A stretch of 64,000 bases of DNA. Origin: Hepsetus odoe. Lineage: Eukaryota > Chordata > Actinopteri > Characiformes > Hepsetidae. Location of the stretch: assembly GCA_017165825.1 (NCBI GenBank), contig CM029384.1:9055062-9119061 (forward strand), given 5' to 3'. The notes beneath the pieces are model-generated. The model was not told where the DNA came from. It worked only from the letters and a program-made list of their open reading frames with translations, and searched no databases. Of this stretch, positions 1 to 13,357 are shown piece after piece. Made by a program: the position numbers and the translations under genes. Positions within the stretch are counted from its first letter, which is position 1. Each line of letters starts with the position of its first letter.

Positions 1-581
1 GCTTCATTTTAATGTCACTGTTGGAACAAAACCTCCTATCTCCCACATAGTAACTTTATTGGAAAGGAAAACTTTCTTAATTTTAGTTAAGACACAGTGG
101 AACAAATTACTTTAATTCATGTAATTTTGTAGCTTTTCTGTTGGTCATTTTCACACAAAGTAAAATGCAGCTGGTAGTTTTAAATTATGAAAATTTTAAA
201 GCAGCAATGCGCTTTGTTTCAACATAAACATTTTTAGTTGTGTGTAAATTTGGTTGTGAATGAGGCATTCAGTCGAATCTCCATCATTACATTATCACTC
301 TCCAGGCAGTCAGTGCTCTACAGGATCGCAGGGGGGATGAATGGCGTTTGGGAGCAGTTGGTTTAGAGTGATTTGAGCGAACGCAGGCTCTGAGTGTGTC
401 CTTTGGATTGAACCCAGAGTTTGTGGGGAGCATGAATTCCTCTTGAAACAGCCTGTGAGTTCAGTGCCAAGTCATTACAGCACCCTTCAGATCGCACAGT
501 CTGTAGAGTATACTCTCAGCCAAAACCTCTAATTCAGCTCTGCTATTACAGATAGTGTGTGACCACCTGCTCAGTCCACCA
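1..581. other. Unique AT-rich sequence, no gene seen
   Basis: No exon, transposon or RNA gene is recognised. A short GC-richer patch near 320-480 has no open frame with recognisable protein content. Confidence 0.5.
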
Positions 582-605
582 CATACACATACACACACAC
601 ACACA

Positions 606-676
<71 letters not shown>
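582..676. repeat. (CA)n microsatellite
   Basis: Nearly perfect CA dinucleotide array with one CAGACA interruption near its start. The open frames over it encode only Thr-His or Cys-Val repeats and are not genes. Confidence 0.97.
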
Positions 677-681
<5 letters not shown>

Positions 682-1530
682 AACCAGCCCATGAGGCTGG
701 GTCTGCTGATGGAACTGTTTAGGTATTCCAGTGGACATCAGTATTGACATCAAATAATTAGTCATTAAGAATAAGTAGGCTAGACCTCTTACACACTGAG
801 AGGATGAATATGCCAGCTGCAATCACCAGTTTCTGGTGATTTTTTTCACTTCGCTGAATTTGATCTCATACTCATATAATAAAGGTGCCATGGACCTGCA
901 GTGGTTCCATAAAGAACCGTTCATTGAATTGCCATTTTAAGAATCATTTTGGAGAAACATTATTAATTTTACATCCTCAATATCAGTTACTTTTTCCCTA
1001 AAACCATACGTCCATGAACCACTTAGAAAAAGGGGATTTTCACACTTTTAAACTCTAATGATTTTGCATTTTCTAGGAATTTTGTAGATTTAAACATTTT
1101 CAGTAGTTTAGAACAGTATATAAAATTAATATGTTAATGTTGCGGATTCCTGTCTCCAGCAAAGTAAAGAAATGAGGATCATTATGCAGTGCACATGAAA
1201 CTACTCTGAATCATTTATTCAGACTTGGGAATTATGTAAAAAATGTTTAAGCTTATAAAACCATACCACTCCACATAAACCACTTCAAACACACACATTA
1301 CCCAGTCTCTTTCATTCCAGTCCCCTGGGTCTTTCTGTCTGCCTATCTATCTTTCTGCCTGTCTGTCTGGGCAGTTCTGACCCTTTGCACCTGTGCTGAA
1401 AGACCATATGGACACTCAGCTCTTCTGTGATAACCCCAGAGCTCTCTTTCACCCTTGGATCTAAACACCTCTCCACACTGCCTGTTTTACTTCTGCCTGG
1501 GCTCAACCATATTAGCCTTTCACCTGCTCG
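677..1530. other. Unique sequence, no gene seen
   Basis: AT-rich DNA with no recognisable coding or mobile-element content. Around 1,310-1,500 it becomes pyrimidine-richer with short TCTG/TCTA runs, leading into a GT array. Confidence 0.45.
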
Positions 1531-1538
1531 AATGAAAA

Positions 1539-1539
<1 letters not shown>

Positions 1540-1586
<47 letters not shown>

Positions 1587-1587
1587 T
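1540..1587. repeat. (GT)n microsatellite
   Basis: Perfect GT array preceded by GTGTGC and ended by TTTGTG. The minus-strand frame across it is a Thr-His translation and not a gene. Confidence 0.95.
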
Positions 1588-2568
1588 GCATCTACAATAC
1601 TGAAAAGGACATAGAATTTTACCTGAAACATGATTCATGACAATAACATAACCATGATACGGAAGATGTCATATGCTATCGAGGATTGCCATGAGAGATG
1701 ATGTCTGTTAAGAAAACAGCAGTGCTGGCTGCTACTGTAACAATATTTGATGTCATCATTGAACTAACGGGTCCCATAAACCATAAAGAAACCAAAATAT
1801 TGACACTATTATATCAATCATGACAACTTGTGACATGTGCTATGCTTCGTTTACAGCATTCATATGTTAATGTTATTTACCAGCGTCAGGGTAAAGTAAT
1901 TCAATACAGTGAGAATCAAATCAGTGCAGCCCCTGTATGGTTTATGGATGAACACATTGAAGTGGAGTTATAACCTCAGTTTACTCTAGTTTGAGGTTTT
2001 GTCATTGATTAATTCCTTTTACTTTAACCAGAATCGTTTTCTTTAAAAGTGTCCATATGTCAGCATAACAAATGTGTGTATTTTGATATCCGTGGTTATA
2101 TTGAGCAATAATTTTGTAATTTTGTAATTTTGTTGCTGAATATTAAGGAGATGAGAATCAAACTGACTTGACTTAGGAATCACTGAATCATTGAATCCAC
2201 ATGGGAATCCAATTCAAATTCGTTGATAGCTTATGAGAGACATTCAAGTAACGTTCTTTACTTGATGTAAGACCTGACACCTTTGATTAAGATGGTGAAA
2301 GGACGAAAGCAGGCTGAGAGGGCATGTTAATTCAAACTGTATAGGATTGTGGCTTTATGTGATGCAGTAAATCCTTACAAATTTTGAAACTGCATGTCTT
2401 TGACAAAATGTTATTACAATGAAGCAGCAGAGACTTCATATTTCAAAACCTGAACCATGCTATATAAAATCCTAAACAACAGATTTTCCATTATGGAGAA
2501 GATTTGTGTGAGCCATTGCTTCCACAGAGGGGTGTACGACTCTGATGGCCCCTGACCAAAATCTTTCA
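1588..2568. other. Unique sequence, no gene seen
   Basis: AT-rich DNA between a microsatellite and a SINE. I see no splice-framed coding segment or recognised repeat. Confidence 0.45.
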
Positions 2569-2785
2569 GGGCAGCAGTGGCCTAGTGGTTAGTGGGATGG
2601 TGGTGGTCTAGAGGTCCTCTGGATCAGGAGGTCCCAGGTTCCAATCCCACCTCTGGCACTACTAGGTCCCTGAGCAAGACCCTTAACCCTCAATTGCTCC
2701 AGGGGGACTTTACCTGTAATTAGGATATGGAAGTTGCTCTGGATAAGAGCGTCTGCTAAATGCCGTAAATGTAAATGTAAATGTA
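2569..2785 (+). mobile_element. V-SINE (HE1/DANA-like) inserted after the head of another SINE
   Basis: The first 24 bases match the tRNA-like head of another SINE family in this window (a box A-like GTGGCCTAGTGG). A second head, GGTGGTGGTCTAGAGG, follows, then a box B-like GGTTCCAATCC, the conserved teleost V-SINE 3' core (CTCTGGATAAGAGCGTC then TGCTAAATG), and a (TGTAAA)n tail. This core is shared by DANA and HE1-type SINEs. SINE RNA is normally transcribed by RNA polymerase III and mobilised by a partner LINE. The order of pieces suggests that a V-SINE landed inside an older SINE. Confidence 0.85.
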
Positions 2786-2985
2786 GGGACCAGAATTCCA
2801 AACCAGTAGATTTGATGAGCTACCCTTGAGCAAGGTACAGTCCCCATCACTGCTTCCTGGGGACTGGATTTTGCTGCCCACTGCTGCATGGTGTGTATGG
2901 TTTAAAGGCACGGGATGTGTTTCATTGTGGTTCCCTGTACGCTCTGCAGTGTATTCACAATGACAAATAGTCACTTTCACTTCAA
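2786..2985 (+). mobile_element. SINE family B, 3' portion
   Basis: Carries the family's middle block (CCCTTGAGCAAGGTAC) and its end (ACAAATAGTCACTTTCACTTC). I call this family B here. At least ten other copies or pieces lie in the window. It is probably the distal part of the SINE whose head lies at about 2,569-2,592, split by the V-SINE. Confidence 0.8.
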
Positions 2986-3136
2986 TTGACCAATCAAAAG
3001 ATTGTTTATGCATTCAAGTGATTCTCTATAATAAATATAAGCTATTTTAAATGTACAAACTACAAAACAACACGCACGACACAATACATAAAGTATAGTT
3101 TTTTATGTCAATTAGTCAGAAGTAAACTGTCATCCT

Positions 3137-3343
3137 AGGGCAGTGGTGGCCTAGTGGTTAGGGAGTAAGCCCAAGGATGGGAAGGTTCAATCAGTAGGTA
3201 CCTTTCAGTAAGGTACTGTTCCCATCACTGCTCCCTGGGTGCTACACCCTGCTGTGTGTGTGTATGCGTAAAATACAGAGAATGCATTTAATTGTGTTTC
3301 GCTGTGCTGTGTTTCATGATCACAAATAGTCGCTTTCACTTCA
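3137..3343 (+). mobile_element. SINE family B, near full length
   Basis: Begins GGGCAGTGGTGGCCTAGTGG (box A-like), has a weak box B, the TTCAGTAAGGTAC middle block, and the terminal ACAAATAGTCGCTTTCACTTC. It is tRNA-derived in layout. Point changes show it is not recent. Confidence 0.85.
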
Positions 3344-4030
3344 ATCATCATTCAACCATTAATTGTTATTAATTAAATGGTTTTAAAATTAGCACTCAAA
3401 ATTTCCTTGGTTGTTTCAGAAAGCTTTGAATGAAAAATAGTGAATAACAAGCTACAGTATGCTTATTAATGATGGTAACTGTGACTTGACCAAGTAATGT
3501 AGCCCAACAACAGTCTGCACTCAAAAGATTACAGTGAAAGCAACTGTGAATCAAATAAATTTTTGCTCTGCCTTTTAAAAAATCGAAACAGAGTAGACTC
3601 AGCCTTGCACTGCAGATGTGGCAAAGAACCAAACAGCCTGCCTATCCACTGACAGGTCCCTGCTTTTGAGTTCAAAGTGGATTCGGTCACTGCGGTCAAT
3701 CAATAAATTAGCTAGCCGAGTCCTTGATGGACTGCTTGCTTTAGATCTTGAAGCTTTAAAATATTTCCTAGTTCATTATGTTGAAAAAGATAAAGAATTG
3801 GGTTTACTAATAAAAAACTAATAAACTGCTTTCTCTTTGATACTTCATGTTATTGCATATATCGTGCAATGAACGGTGAAATGTAAGATCCCTGTGATTT
3901 TTTTTTTCTACTAATAAAAGGTATGTTGTAATAAAAGCCAGCTTTCATGCTTTCAGCTGTAGCTGTTTTAATTTTTAACACAAAACATTTTTTATTTTTC
4001 TTATATCTTCTGCTCTGTAAAGTGACCTTC
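3344..4030. other. Unique sequence, no confident gene
   Basis: A short + strand open frame at 3,618-3,821 encodes 67 residues with a plausible composition (LASRVLDGLLALD), but it lacks a recognisable family, a splice context or a signal peptide. I do not call it a gene. Confidence 0.4.
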
Positions 4031-4081
4031 TGTTTGAGAAAGGCGCTATATAAATAAAAATTATTATTATTATTATTATTT
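4031..4081 (+). mobile_element. LINE 3' terminus with (ATT)n tail
   Basis: GAAAGGCGCTATATAAATAA followed by a (TTA)n run is the typical 3' end of L2/Rex1-like teleost LINEs. No reverse transcriptase sequence is recognisable upstream, so this is a strongly 5'-truncated copy. Confidence 0.6.
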
Positions 4082-5111
4082 CACCTTTGCAGATGATCTT
4101 TCGCACACTCAGACCCAGAACAGAGTAAAACAGCAATGCAATGTCCCAAAACAATTCTAATTTTTAAATATTTTAACTAGTCTGTCTGTGGACTATGTTC
4201 TGTAAGTATTCAGCTAAGTAAAGTAGTATCGTTGATGTAACAGCAAACTTTTCACTAATGAAAAAACGAATGGGAAATGTTGTAAAATGTTTGTTGGGAA
4301 AGTTTGCCCCTAACAACCAATTGGCTTGCTGAGAAGGCTGCAAGCAGGAAAGCCCAACCCCATTCACTCTAGTGAAATGCAAGTCATGCTCTATAAAACA
4401 TTAACAAATCATTTATGTCAGATTTTAAAAGTAAATTTAAAAATGGTTTCAGTGATTAATGTTAATTAGTCCTATAATTTAAGTTTGTAGGTCTTTCCCC
4501 ATTCACAGGAAAAGGGGCCTCATCCTTTATGGCTGGCAGTATCAGACCGGGTGCGTTGCCAAGATAGTTGTTGAATGAACAGACAGACTGAATTAAGATG
4601 CCATTTTTTAATACTCTTCCATTTTGTCTTTCAAAGAGCTCAGAGAACTGTATTTACTCTGACAAAAGGCTATGTCTCAATTAATGTGTTCATCAGATAC
4701 GAAAAACATGTATTTCATCAACACGACCCCATCTTTCATTTCATTTATGAGGAAGTTTAATGATTCTGAATCCACGTGATCCATCCTTTGCTTTTGCAGT
4801 AACAACACACAACTATTTAGAACCCACCCCATTTTCCCCATTTTTCTGTTCTCTTCCTTTGTCCCTGTTCTATCACCTCCTTTTTATCTCTCCTTTCTCT
4901 GTCCTCTCCCCTCCCTGCATTTTGGCTTTCTTATGGTTCCTCGTCCCTCTCAGTCATCCATTGTGAAATTGCTTTCGTTAACCCCCACCCTTTCTCCCTC
5001 CTTTCCTTTCTTTTTTTCCCAGGACATATTCTCTCTGTTCCTATTCCTGTCATGCCCACAGCTTAGAGAGACAAAAAAGTAAAAAATTGAATCAGTATTC
5101 TGCTGTGGTGT

Positions 5112-5112
<1 letters not shown>
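4082..5112. other. Unique sequence passing into pyrimidine-rich DNA
   Basis: No gene is recognised. From about 4,790 to 5,040 the + strand is rich in C and T without being a clean repeat. Confidence 0.4.
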
Positions 5113-5175
<63 letters not shown>

Positions 5176-5226
5176 GGAGAGAGAGAGAGAGAGGGTGTGA
5201 GGCAAGTGAGGAAGAGAAAGAGAGAG

Positions 5227-5278
<52 letters not shown>

Positions 5279-5304
5279 TGAGCAGAGTGAGGAAGAGAAA
5301 GAGA

Positions 5305-5336
<32 letters not shown>
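5113..5336. repeat. (GA)n imperfect array
   Basis: GA dinucleotides broken by GAGG, GTGTGAG and AAGAGAAAGAG spacers. Two higher-order blocks share the junction GTGTGAGGCAAGTGAGGAAG / GTGTGAGCAGAGTGAGGAAG, so the array has grown partly by duplication of a unit near 80-90 bp. All six-frame translations are Arg-Glu or Ser-Leu repeats. Confidence 0.95.
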
Positions 5337-6673
<1,337 letters not shown>

Positions 6674-6742
6674 ACCCTTTGTGAACCACTTGACATACTG
6701 TGTTAGCTCAGGGCTCAGGCTGAGCAGCAGAGTGTGAAGTGT

Positions 6743-6744
<2 letters not shown>

Positions 6745-6800
<56 letters not shown>
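6745..6800. repeat. (GT)n microsatellite
   Basis: Perfect GT array. It lies about 90 bp before a CA array, so the two form an inverted pair. Confidence 0.97.
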
Positions 6801-6803
<3 letters not shown>

Positions 6804-6887
6804 GCTGCAAGGTCAAAGTAGAGCTTTTTGTACTGCTGTAAGGCCTGAAAAAAGTGTGCCCACAAGATTGCAACAAGACTGCAGCAT

Positions 6888-6890
<3 letters not shown>

Positions 6891-6951
<61 letters not shown>
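6891..6951. repeat. (CA)n microsatellite
   Basis: Perfect CA array, the inverted partner of the GT array just upstream. The spacer between them is non-repetitive. Confidence 0.97.
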
Positions 6952-6953
<2 letters not shown>

Positions 6954-7565
6954 TGTGCTGTGCAACAGTGCTATCACTGCCAATGTTACTTGGTGTATCA
7001 TTTTTCACACACATATAGAACACACAGGCAAAGGTTAATATTTATGCGTATATTTACCAAACACAAACATCCAGAGCTTGAAGTGATATTTCGTTGTTTT
7101 TTGACCATTAACTCTATACACAATAGTATCACATCTGGGTTCCACAGTCAATGACAAAAATAACTGAAAATCTGTCAATCCACAACTTAATTTATACACA
7201 ATCTATTATTTACACCAACCAAGTGTTTCTGTAAGTGTATTTCTCTTAAGCCTTGAAAAAACATTATATACTCACTCACCTGGTCCCAGGTCGACAGTTT
7301 TGTATTTGACATCAAAGGATGTTGTAAATGCCAAACTAAATATCTAGGGGAAAGCTGCATGTTAGAAAAAGTACTTCTTTTTTTTTTTTGAAGTGTTGAA
7401 AGCAATATGTCACTTCAGTGATGGCTCTAGTGAGATTATACCCCTTTCATAAGCTTTGCAGTCCTGCCTTATCTTCACTGTCTTTTTGGAGACTCTGTAA
7501 AAATACATTATGATGAACCCAATGATCAGTGTCTTCTAGGATTGTTTTTCCAGCTTGCAGAAGGA
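6952..7565. other. Unique sequence, no gene seen
   Basis: AT-rich DNA with a poly-T run near 7,378-7,390. No coding evidence upstream of the hAT relic. Confidence 0.4.
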
Positions 7566-7720
7566 AATGCTAAAGTGGTGGAGTCTGGCAAATAAATATC
7601 TGTGCATCCCAGCCACTTCGGAGAGGATCTTCAGCACAGATGGAATCACTGTAACCTGCATGCCTTTGTTAACAGTTTGCGGTTTCTGGCTAAATACGTT
7701 TCAAGAATTACTGTAGATGT
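7566..7720 (+). pseudogene. hAT transposase C-terminal relic (ZBED-like)
   Basis: Reading from about 7,570 gives LKWWSLANKYLCIPATSERI followed by FSTDG. This matches the conserved hAT dimerisation region (W-W-L-A-x-K-Y-L-C-I-P-A-T-S-x-x-S-E-R-x-F-S-T-x-G) of hAT/ZBED-type transposases, with the two residues between TS and SER lost. No DNA-binding BED finger, catalytic region or terminal inverted repeats are visible nearby, so it is a dead fragment. A domesticated ZBED exon is less likely because of the lost residues and short length. Confidence 0.75.
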
Positions 7721-7903
7721 TGCTAAAAAAAAGACGATACTCAAAGTGCTTATTTGTTATGAGTATTTTGTCATATATTCTTACCAAACAAACAAAAAGG
7801 CAAAAAAAAAACAGTCATGATTTAAATGATTTATTTATAAGATCAAGTGGTCTTTTGTGTAGTCAAGGTTCTGTGCTGGTCCATTGCTAAAGACTCCTCA
7901 ACA

Positions 7904-8036
7904 GTCAGTCAGTCAGTCAGTCATTTTCTGCTGCTTGTCCCAAACGGGGTCGCGGGGGAGTGCTGGAGTCCATCCCAGCTCACACAGGGCGAAGGACGGG
8001 GGGGGACACCCTGGACAGGTCGCCAGCCCATCGCAG
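7904..8036 (-). mobile_element. SINE family A, 5'-truncated, with perfect 12-bp target-site duplication
   Basis: Minus-strand copy of the second common SINE here (family A), which has a 3' region reading GGGACAAGCGGCAG and a tetranucleotide tail. The tail in this copy is (TGAC)n. The element is bracketed by GACTCCTCAACA at 7,892-7,903 and again at 8,037-8,048, a textbook target-primed insertion signature. The 5' half is missing. Confidence 0.9.
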
Positions 8037-8048
8037 GACTCCTCAACA

Positions 8049-9407
8049 AATCAGTTTTAAAGCTGTAGTTCATGAATTGTTTACAATGCTTTAATCTACC
8101 TGCCTTTTTTCATCATAGCAGCTAAGCAGTTGATGATCACTGTAACTGGCTTTGACACTTTGAAACATCCCTCTCTTCAGTCTTTCACGTATTATGCCTC
8201 CACATGAAACAATGTAGATCCTCTAGACTGCGTAGGTACACTTCAGTCACTCACCTGCTGAATTCCAAAGACTGGTCTTCTGAAAATAGCAATAGAAAAT
8301 AGAAAAAAAGGAGAGACAATCATTCATGGACTAATTATACTCTAACAACATTTTTGCCTTCCTTATCATTTTCACTATCACCATCATCATAGTCATCATC
8401 AGTGGAGGAAGCAACAGTGGGCTCATTTCCCAGACTTCACTGCAGAAAACTTTTCTAGAAAGTGGAGTGAGCATTTCTGCTCCCTTACATCTTTATGAGA
8501 GGCTGAATTAGACATTTCTCTTTCTCACTCTAATCCCTCAGCATGGACTGCTCTCTCTTTTAGCTCTCTGTATTTTACTCAGCCTCTCAGGTGTAGAGGC
8601 TGCTCACGATCCACCAGGTCATTCGCCAATAGCTTTCCTTAAAGACTAAAGGTTTCACTGCACCGGTTTAAAGGCTTTAAAAGCCATTTATGGGTTTTAT
8701 TCATGTTACCTGGCCGTATCTTGAGGCTTCAGTCAGAGAAAATAGAAATGGCAGAGCTTGGACTTAAAGGTACATAAGCAAAATAACAACAATAATGCAA
8801 TTACTGTGGACCTGGGACCAGGTAATTATAAAAAAGACAAATAAGGGAGATATTAAATGTAATACACACAATGATTAAAGTTACAAATTTGGACTATGTA
8901 TGGAACTGGTGCGCAAGCCTAGTAAAATGCAAAATGCCACTCACTTCCTCATGCATATGCGTTTGAGAGAGAAAGGATTGCAAAAAACAGTGGATGGAGA
9001 TGTTACATGTAGGACCGATTATACATTCATCTTGGTTTTCTCAAGTTTAAGTAACTTTTGTTCTAACTTTTTGTTTCTAAACAAGTGTAGACTTTCAGTA
9101 GGGTCTTAAAGCTATGCTGTTGAAAAAAATCCCATGAAAATTGTCTGCAGGAGGAACAAGCCACAAACTTAATGTTCTGTTTTTTCATGGGGTTCGACCC
9201 TGTGATTTCTCTGCCTTTCAGACCTTACAAGTAGTTTGAGCCTTTCTACAACAAACTACAGCCATAGTACATCAACTAAAACATTTGTGAACATAAATAG
9301 GGCTTTTGTCAATGCAGTAAGCTTGCAATCATAAGCTCACATGACCCTCAGTTGAGTGTTTGTCTTTCTGTTGGATAGTTGGGACAGTGTTTGAAAATGT
9401 AATAATT
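8049..9407. other. Unique sequence, no gene seen
   Basis: No coding segment, RNA gene or mobile element recognised. A short CAT/TCA-rich patch lies near 8,360-8,400. Confidence 0.4.
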
Positions 9408-9419
9408 TGATTTTATTTC

Positions 9420-9661
9420 GGCCTAGTGGTTAGGGCGTCAGCCATATGATTGGAGGATCGGGGGTTCGAACCCCTTCCCAATAGGTTTCCCTGAGGTACC
9501 CTTGAGCAAGGTGCCGTCCCCGTCCTGCTCCTCCCTGCGATGGGCTGGCGACCTGTCCAGGGTGTGTCCCCCGTCCTGGCCCTGTGTGCGCTGGGTTGGA
9601 CACCAGCACTCCCCCGCGACCCCGTTTGGGACAAGCGGCAGATAATGGATGGATGGATGGA
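9420..9661 (+). mobile_element. SINE family A, nearly complete, with 12-bp target-site duplication
   Basis: Starts within box A (GGCCTAGTGGTTAGG), has a perfect box B GGTTCGAACCCC, the CTTGAGCAAGGTGCCGTCCC block, the GGGACAAGCGGCAG end and a (ATGG)n tail. TGATTTTATTTC at 9,408-9,419 is repeated at 9,662-9,673. The intact pol III boxes and perfect duplication suggest a fairly recent insertion. Confidence 0.92.
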
Positions 9662-9673
9662 TGATTTTATTTC

Positions 9674-12600
9674 TCACTACTGTCACCAAAAAAGCTTGCA
9701 ACCCCAAAGTCTTTCAGAAACATCATGAATTGAATCTTTATGTAGTATAAAAAGAGGTGATTAGGGTAATCTGCAATGTCCATTCCACAGTCACATAATT
9801 TTCAAATGGTGTAAAAACAGAAAGATGCTTGTGCTTCTTTGTTAAAGCTACACTATAAGCTTCTTTTGATAGGGTAGCATCAAGAGGCAGAACCTCCTTT
9901 TACTTCACTTGTCACCTTTAAGCAGGCCCGATGGAAAACACTCCACTCACAATTGCTATGCAGGACGGTTTCTCTTTGGACTCTTGCTGAATCAAGTAAG
10001 TGAATGAGAAAGTCCACTGTCCCATAAGGATGTGGGGGGTAGGCCCAAGGTTAATTGTACTGGGTCATTTTGATCCAAATTCCTTTTGCAGATCCCTTGA
10101 CAGAGTTAATTTCAGGGTGTTCAGCAGGGACACCATCAAAAGTGACACCGGCACCATCTCACTGAGAAAATGGCTTTAGGGTCATAAACCTTTAGCACCC
10201 TTTAACAACCAAGTCTGTTCTTTTGAGAGGTCACAGAGTTGATCTACTATACTGGAAAATAAGAAAAAAAATCTTTTGGCATGTAATTCTCTCATTATTT
10301 AGTTTCTTTAATTCTCTCTTATGCCTCAGATCACATGCTCCTGTTTTCGTTGACCCAATGAACAAATGAAAGAAAAAAAAAAAGCAGAAAAGAAAAAGCA
10401 AAAAAGCAAAACTACCTGCACCATATTGGGTGAACAACAACGTACAACTCATCCTGAAAGTTACCGTTTTTAGGAAACTAAACCTGCAGAAGTGGGTCAC
10501 TTCAAAGCATTTATTTAAAGCGAACCTTTTCACAATCTGACAAAATGAGCAGAGGAATGAAGACTGTTTTAGCCTTCTTTCCCAGGAGTTCTGCCTAAGC
10601 GTTAACCTCATTTAGGAGGTCAGGGATTGGTTAATTGAAGCTTGTGACTCATGGAGGGCCATGGTGACCTCCATGTCAGCTAAACTTAGACTTCCACTTC
10701 CCTGACCTCTTAGCCTGGGTAAAAATACCTGTCCTAAAAATGCAACAAACAGCCTAAAATAGACAGAACCTCTCGCAAACCTGGCTTTAGATTTATTTTT
10801 TGAAATGAAAGAGCATTTATAGCTTAGGTGTAGTTAAGTCTACTTAAACAGCCCCCCCACCCCTCGTTTGCTCACCACTCCTGAAACTTTTATGTACTTC
10901 TAGCTAAAATGCAGTCACATTTTAACATTCTCTTGTGAATAAATATTTTTACTTACTACATTCCACTTACTAAGTTTGAAATGAATAAATAGGTGGTTTT
11001 GAATCATAATCGAAATCCAGCTGTGACACACTTCTGCATCCATACACACACTAAACCTATGTTTCAAACAGGCAACTTGTCCCTGTGAAGGACACAATCA
11101 ACAGTCGATATTTTTAATTGGTTTTGAATGTAAAATTACAGCAACTCGGCGTAACTCAAAACCAGCTGGCTGTGCTCCAAGCAAAGCCTAGAGTAACTAA
11201 AGCCAACAAGGCCAGAGAACAAACCGGAGAGTACCTGTGACTCAACTGCTGCACAATCACTCCCATATTACACATATTTAACATTTTCAGAGTCACTCCG
11301 TTTCATAAAAGCACAATTATGAATATGTATTTTAACAGCAAGGTGACACTGACTGTGCTATTTAGTCTAACAGTTATGCTAAACTGCTTTAGTCTTAATA
11401 GGCCCTTATCTGGTTGGCATGCATTATGAAAGCAGTGTGAAGTTATGCTGACCATGGCCATTTATGCATGCATGTCCATTTGACCTTGGCAGTTTCTAGA
11501 ATGAAAAGTTGAGATGAAAAAGATTTTTCAGCACAAAGGATGCAAACTCAACAAAACAGCCAATTGTGATAACTTTGATGTTGAAGTACCAACGTTTGTA
11601 CATGTGCAGACTATTGAGTACAACTGGTGTAATATAATTAAGTTTATACAATGTTTATGTTTTTGAGTTCTTCTAGTTAAATTCTTACTGATTACAATTT
11701 TGTATCTGATTCTGATATAGATTTCAAATGGGGAATTATTCAAACTCTTTTTTCCTAATTTAACACTCACAATGTGACTAAATGAACAAACTAAATAAAA
11801 GAACAGATGAATGTTAAAATAAAATGAAGAAGTTGATTCACAAAAGATTGTATCAGCCATCAATGAATTTTAATGTTGTAGCCAATTGCACTTTAAAATC
11901 TGATCTAGATGGATGCTGACCTTGTTAGTTCAGGTAACCTTCCGTTTTACAAATAAAGTAAACCTTAAAATAACTGAATAACTGAATAATAAGCCTTTAA
12001 TAAAGCCACTAAACCTGCCATGACTGCTTTTAAAATAAATTTCTCACAGCAAAAAAAAAAAGATATATATATATTCATTCTGTCATTCTGTATCATTCAT
12101 TGAATGAAGCTTGCCTTCGTCCTGTAGATACTAAAACATACGCTTTCTGTGGAAGACAGCACTTGAATTCTCTATCTGCTGATACTCAATTAATATCAAC
12201 TGTCCAAACAAGCTCTCTCCTACAGTGACACCTACCCACACACAAACAAACTGCCAAAAAACCATTAGAAGCTGCTTACCCACCCACCCATCACAAAGTG
12301 CATTTCAGAGTAAAACACTCTGCTGCTCACACACCACCCAAATTCACAATGCACAACCACTCACCGCAAATGTATCTTACTTACGTTCCAAATCAAGCCC
12401 TTAATAAATCAAACTTTTTAAGCTGGATTGTTTAGCTTTTAAATGCTTTTTAAAGGAGAAAGTCATTAACATTAAAGTGGTACTTTGATGAGGAATTAGA
12501 TTAACATAATTTACCCCTTATCCCTGGCTGTTGGTCAACTAAGATAGGTTTGAAATCTGAACCCAGGTAGCAGATAATGCTCGGCCAAAAAAAGAGCTTG

Positions 12601-12790
12601 GAGTTATTATTAAGCTGGAAAAAGTGATGCAGTACTGTTCACAACCGTGCGTAATCCTACACGTTTTCTGAATTTTTATTTGCAATGTGTTTCTTAATGG
12701 TAAAACGAGTGGCTAATCCAGAAAATATGTTGTCTTTGACATCTTTTTTGCCTTTTCAGCTCCCAGCATTTACCTCAGGATAAAAAGGAG
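9674..12790. other. Three kilobases of mostly unique sequence
   Basis: No exon with supported splice sites, no RNA gene and no clear transposon. Poly-A or A-rich runs occur near 10,370-10,400 and 12,048-12,060, with a short (AT)n near 12,062-12,073. The open frames are short and compositionally random. Confidence 0.4.
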
Positions 12791-12792
12791 TG

Positions 12793-13130
12793 ACTAAATG
12801 GTGGCACCTTTGGTTAGAGGAGAGGTCTTGCAGCCAGAGGGTTGCCAGTTTAAGCCCTAGGACCTGCAGCAAAATTGTGGGCGGTGGGGGCTGAACTATG
12901 CTTTCCCACTTCCACATCCATGGTTGAAGTGTCCTTGGGCAAAGAACTAAACCACACAGCTGGGTGAAGTTATGCAGTTCTCTGATCCTGCTCTGCATGT
13001 GTGTGTTCACTACTGGTGTGTTTAGGATGGGTTAAATGCACTGATCATTACTAACAGTGTGTGTCTGCTGTGTGTGTACGCATGTTTGTGCAAAACCAAG
13101 TAATTAATTTCCTTCACCTTTATTGTACAA
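12793..13130 (+). mobile_element. Degraded tRNA-derived SINE (third family)
   Basis: A box A-like GGTGGCACCTTTGGTTAGA is followed by a box B-like GTTGCCAGTTTAAGCCC, a CCTTGGGCAAAGAACTAAAC segment, and a 3' part with GTGTGTTCACTACTGGTGTG and GGATGGGTTAAATGC. This order is known from fish SINEs. It is quite diverged. Confidence 0.65.
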
Positions 13131-13295
13131 AATGTCAGATATCAGGCATGAGATTTATAACCATTTCAAGTGTTCACGGCATTAAAATCTTTAGATATCT
13201 TCTTTCTAGCAACACTGGTAGCCTTTTACTTTAAACCTTTTAATTAAATTGAAAATAATTAAGTGGATGCAGAATTTTAAAAGGAACTGGTAAAA

Positions 13296-13357
13296 GAAAG
13301 TGAAAGGGACTATTTGTCATTGTGAAACACAGCACACAGTGAAACACAATGAAATGG
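13296..13357 (-). mobile_element. SINE family B tail fragment
   Basis: GAAAGTGAAAGGGACTATTT, TGTCATTGTGAAACACAGCA and ACAGTGAAACACAATG follow in order. This is the reverse complement of the family B 3' end. The rest of the element is missing. Confidence 0.75.
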
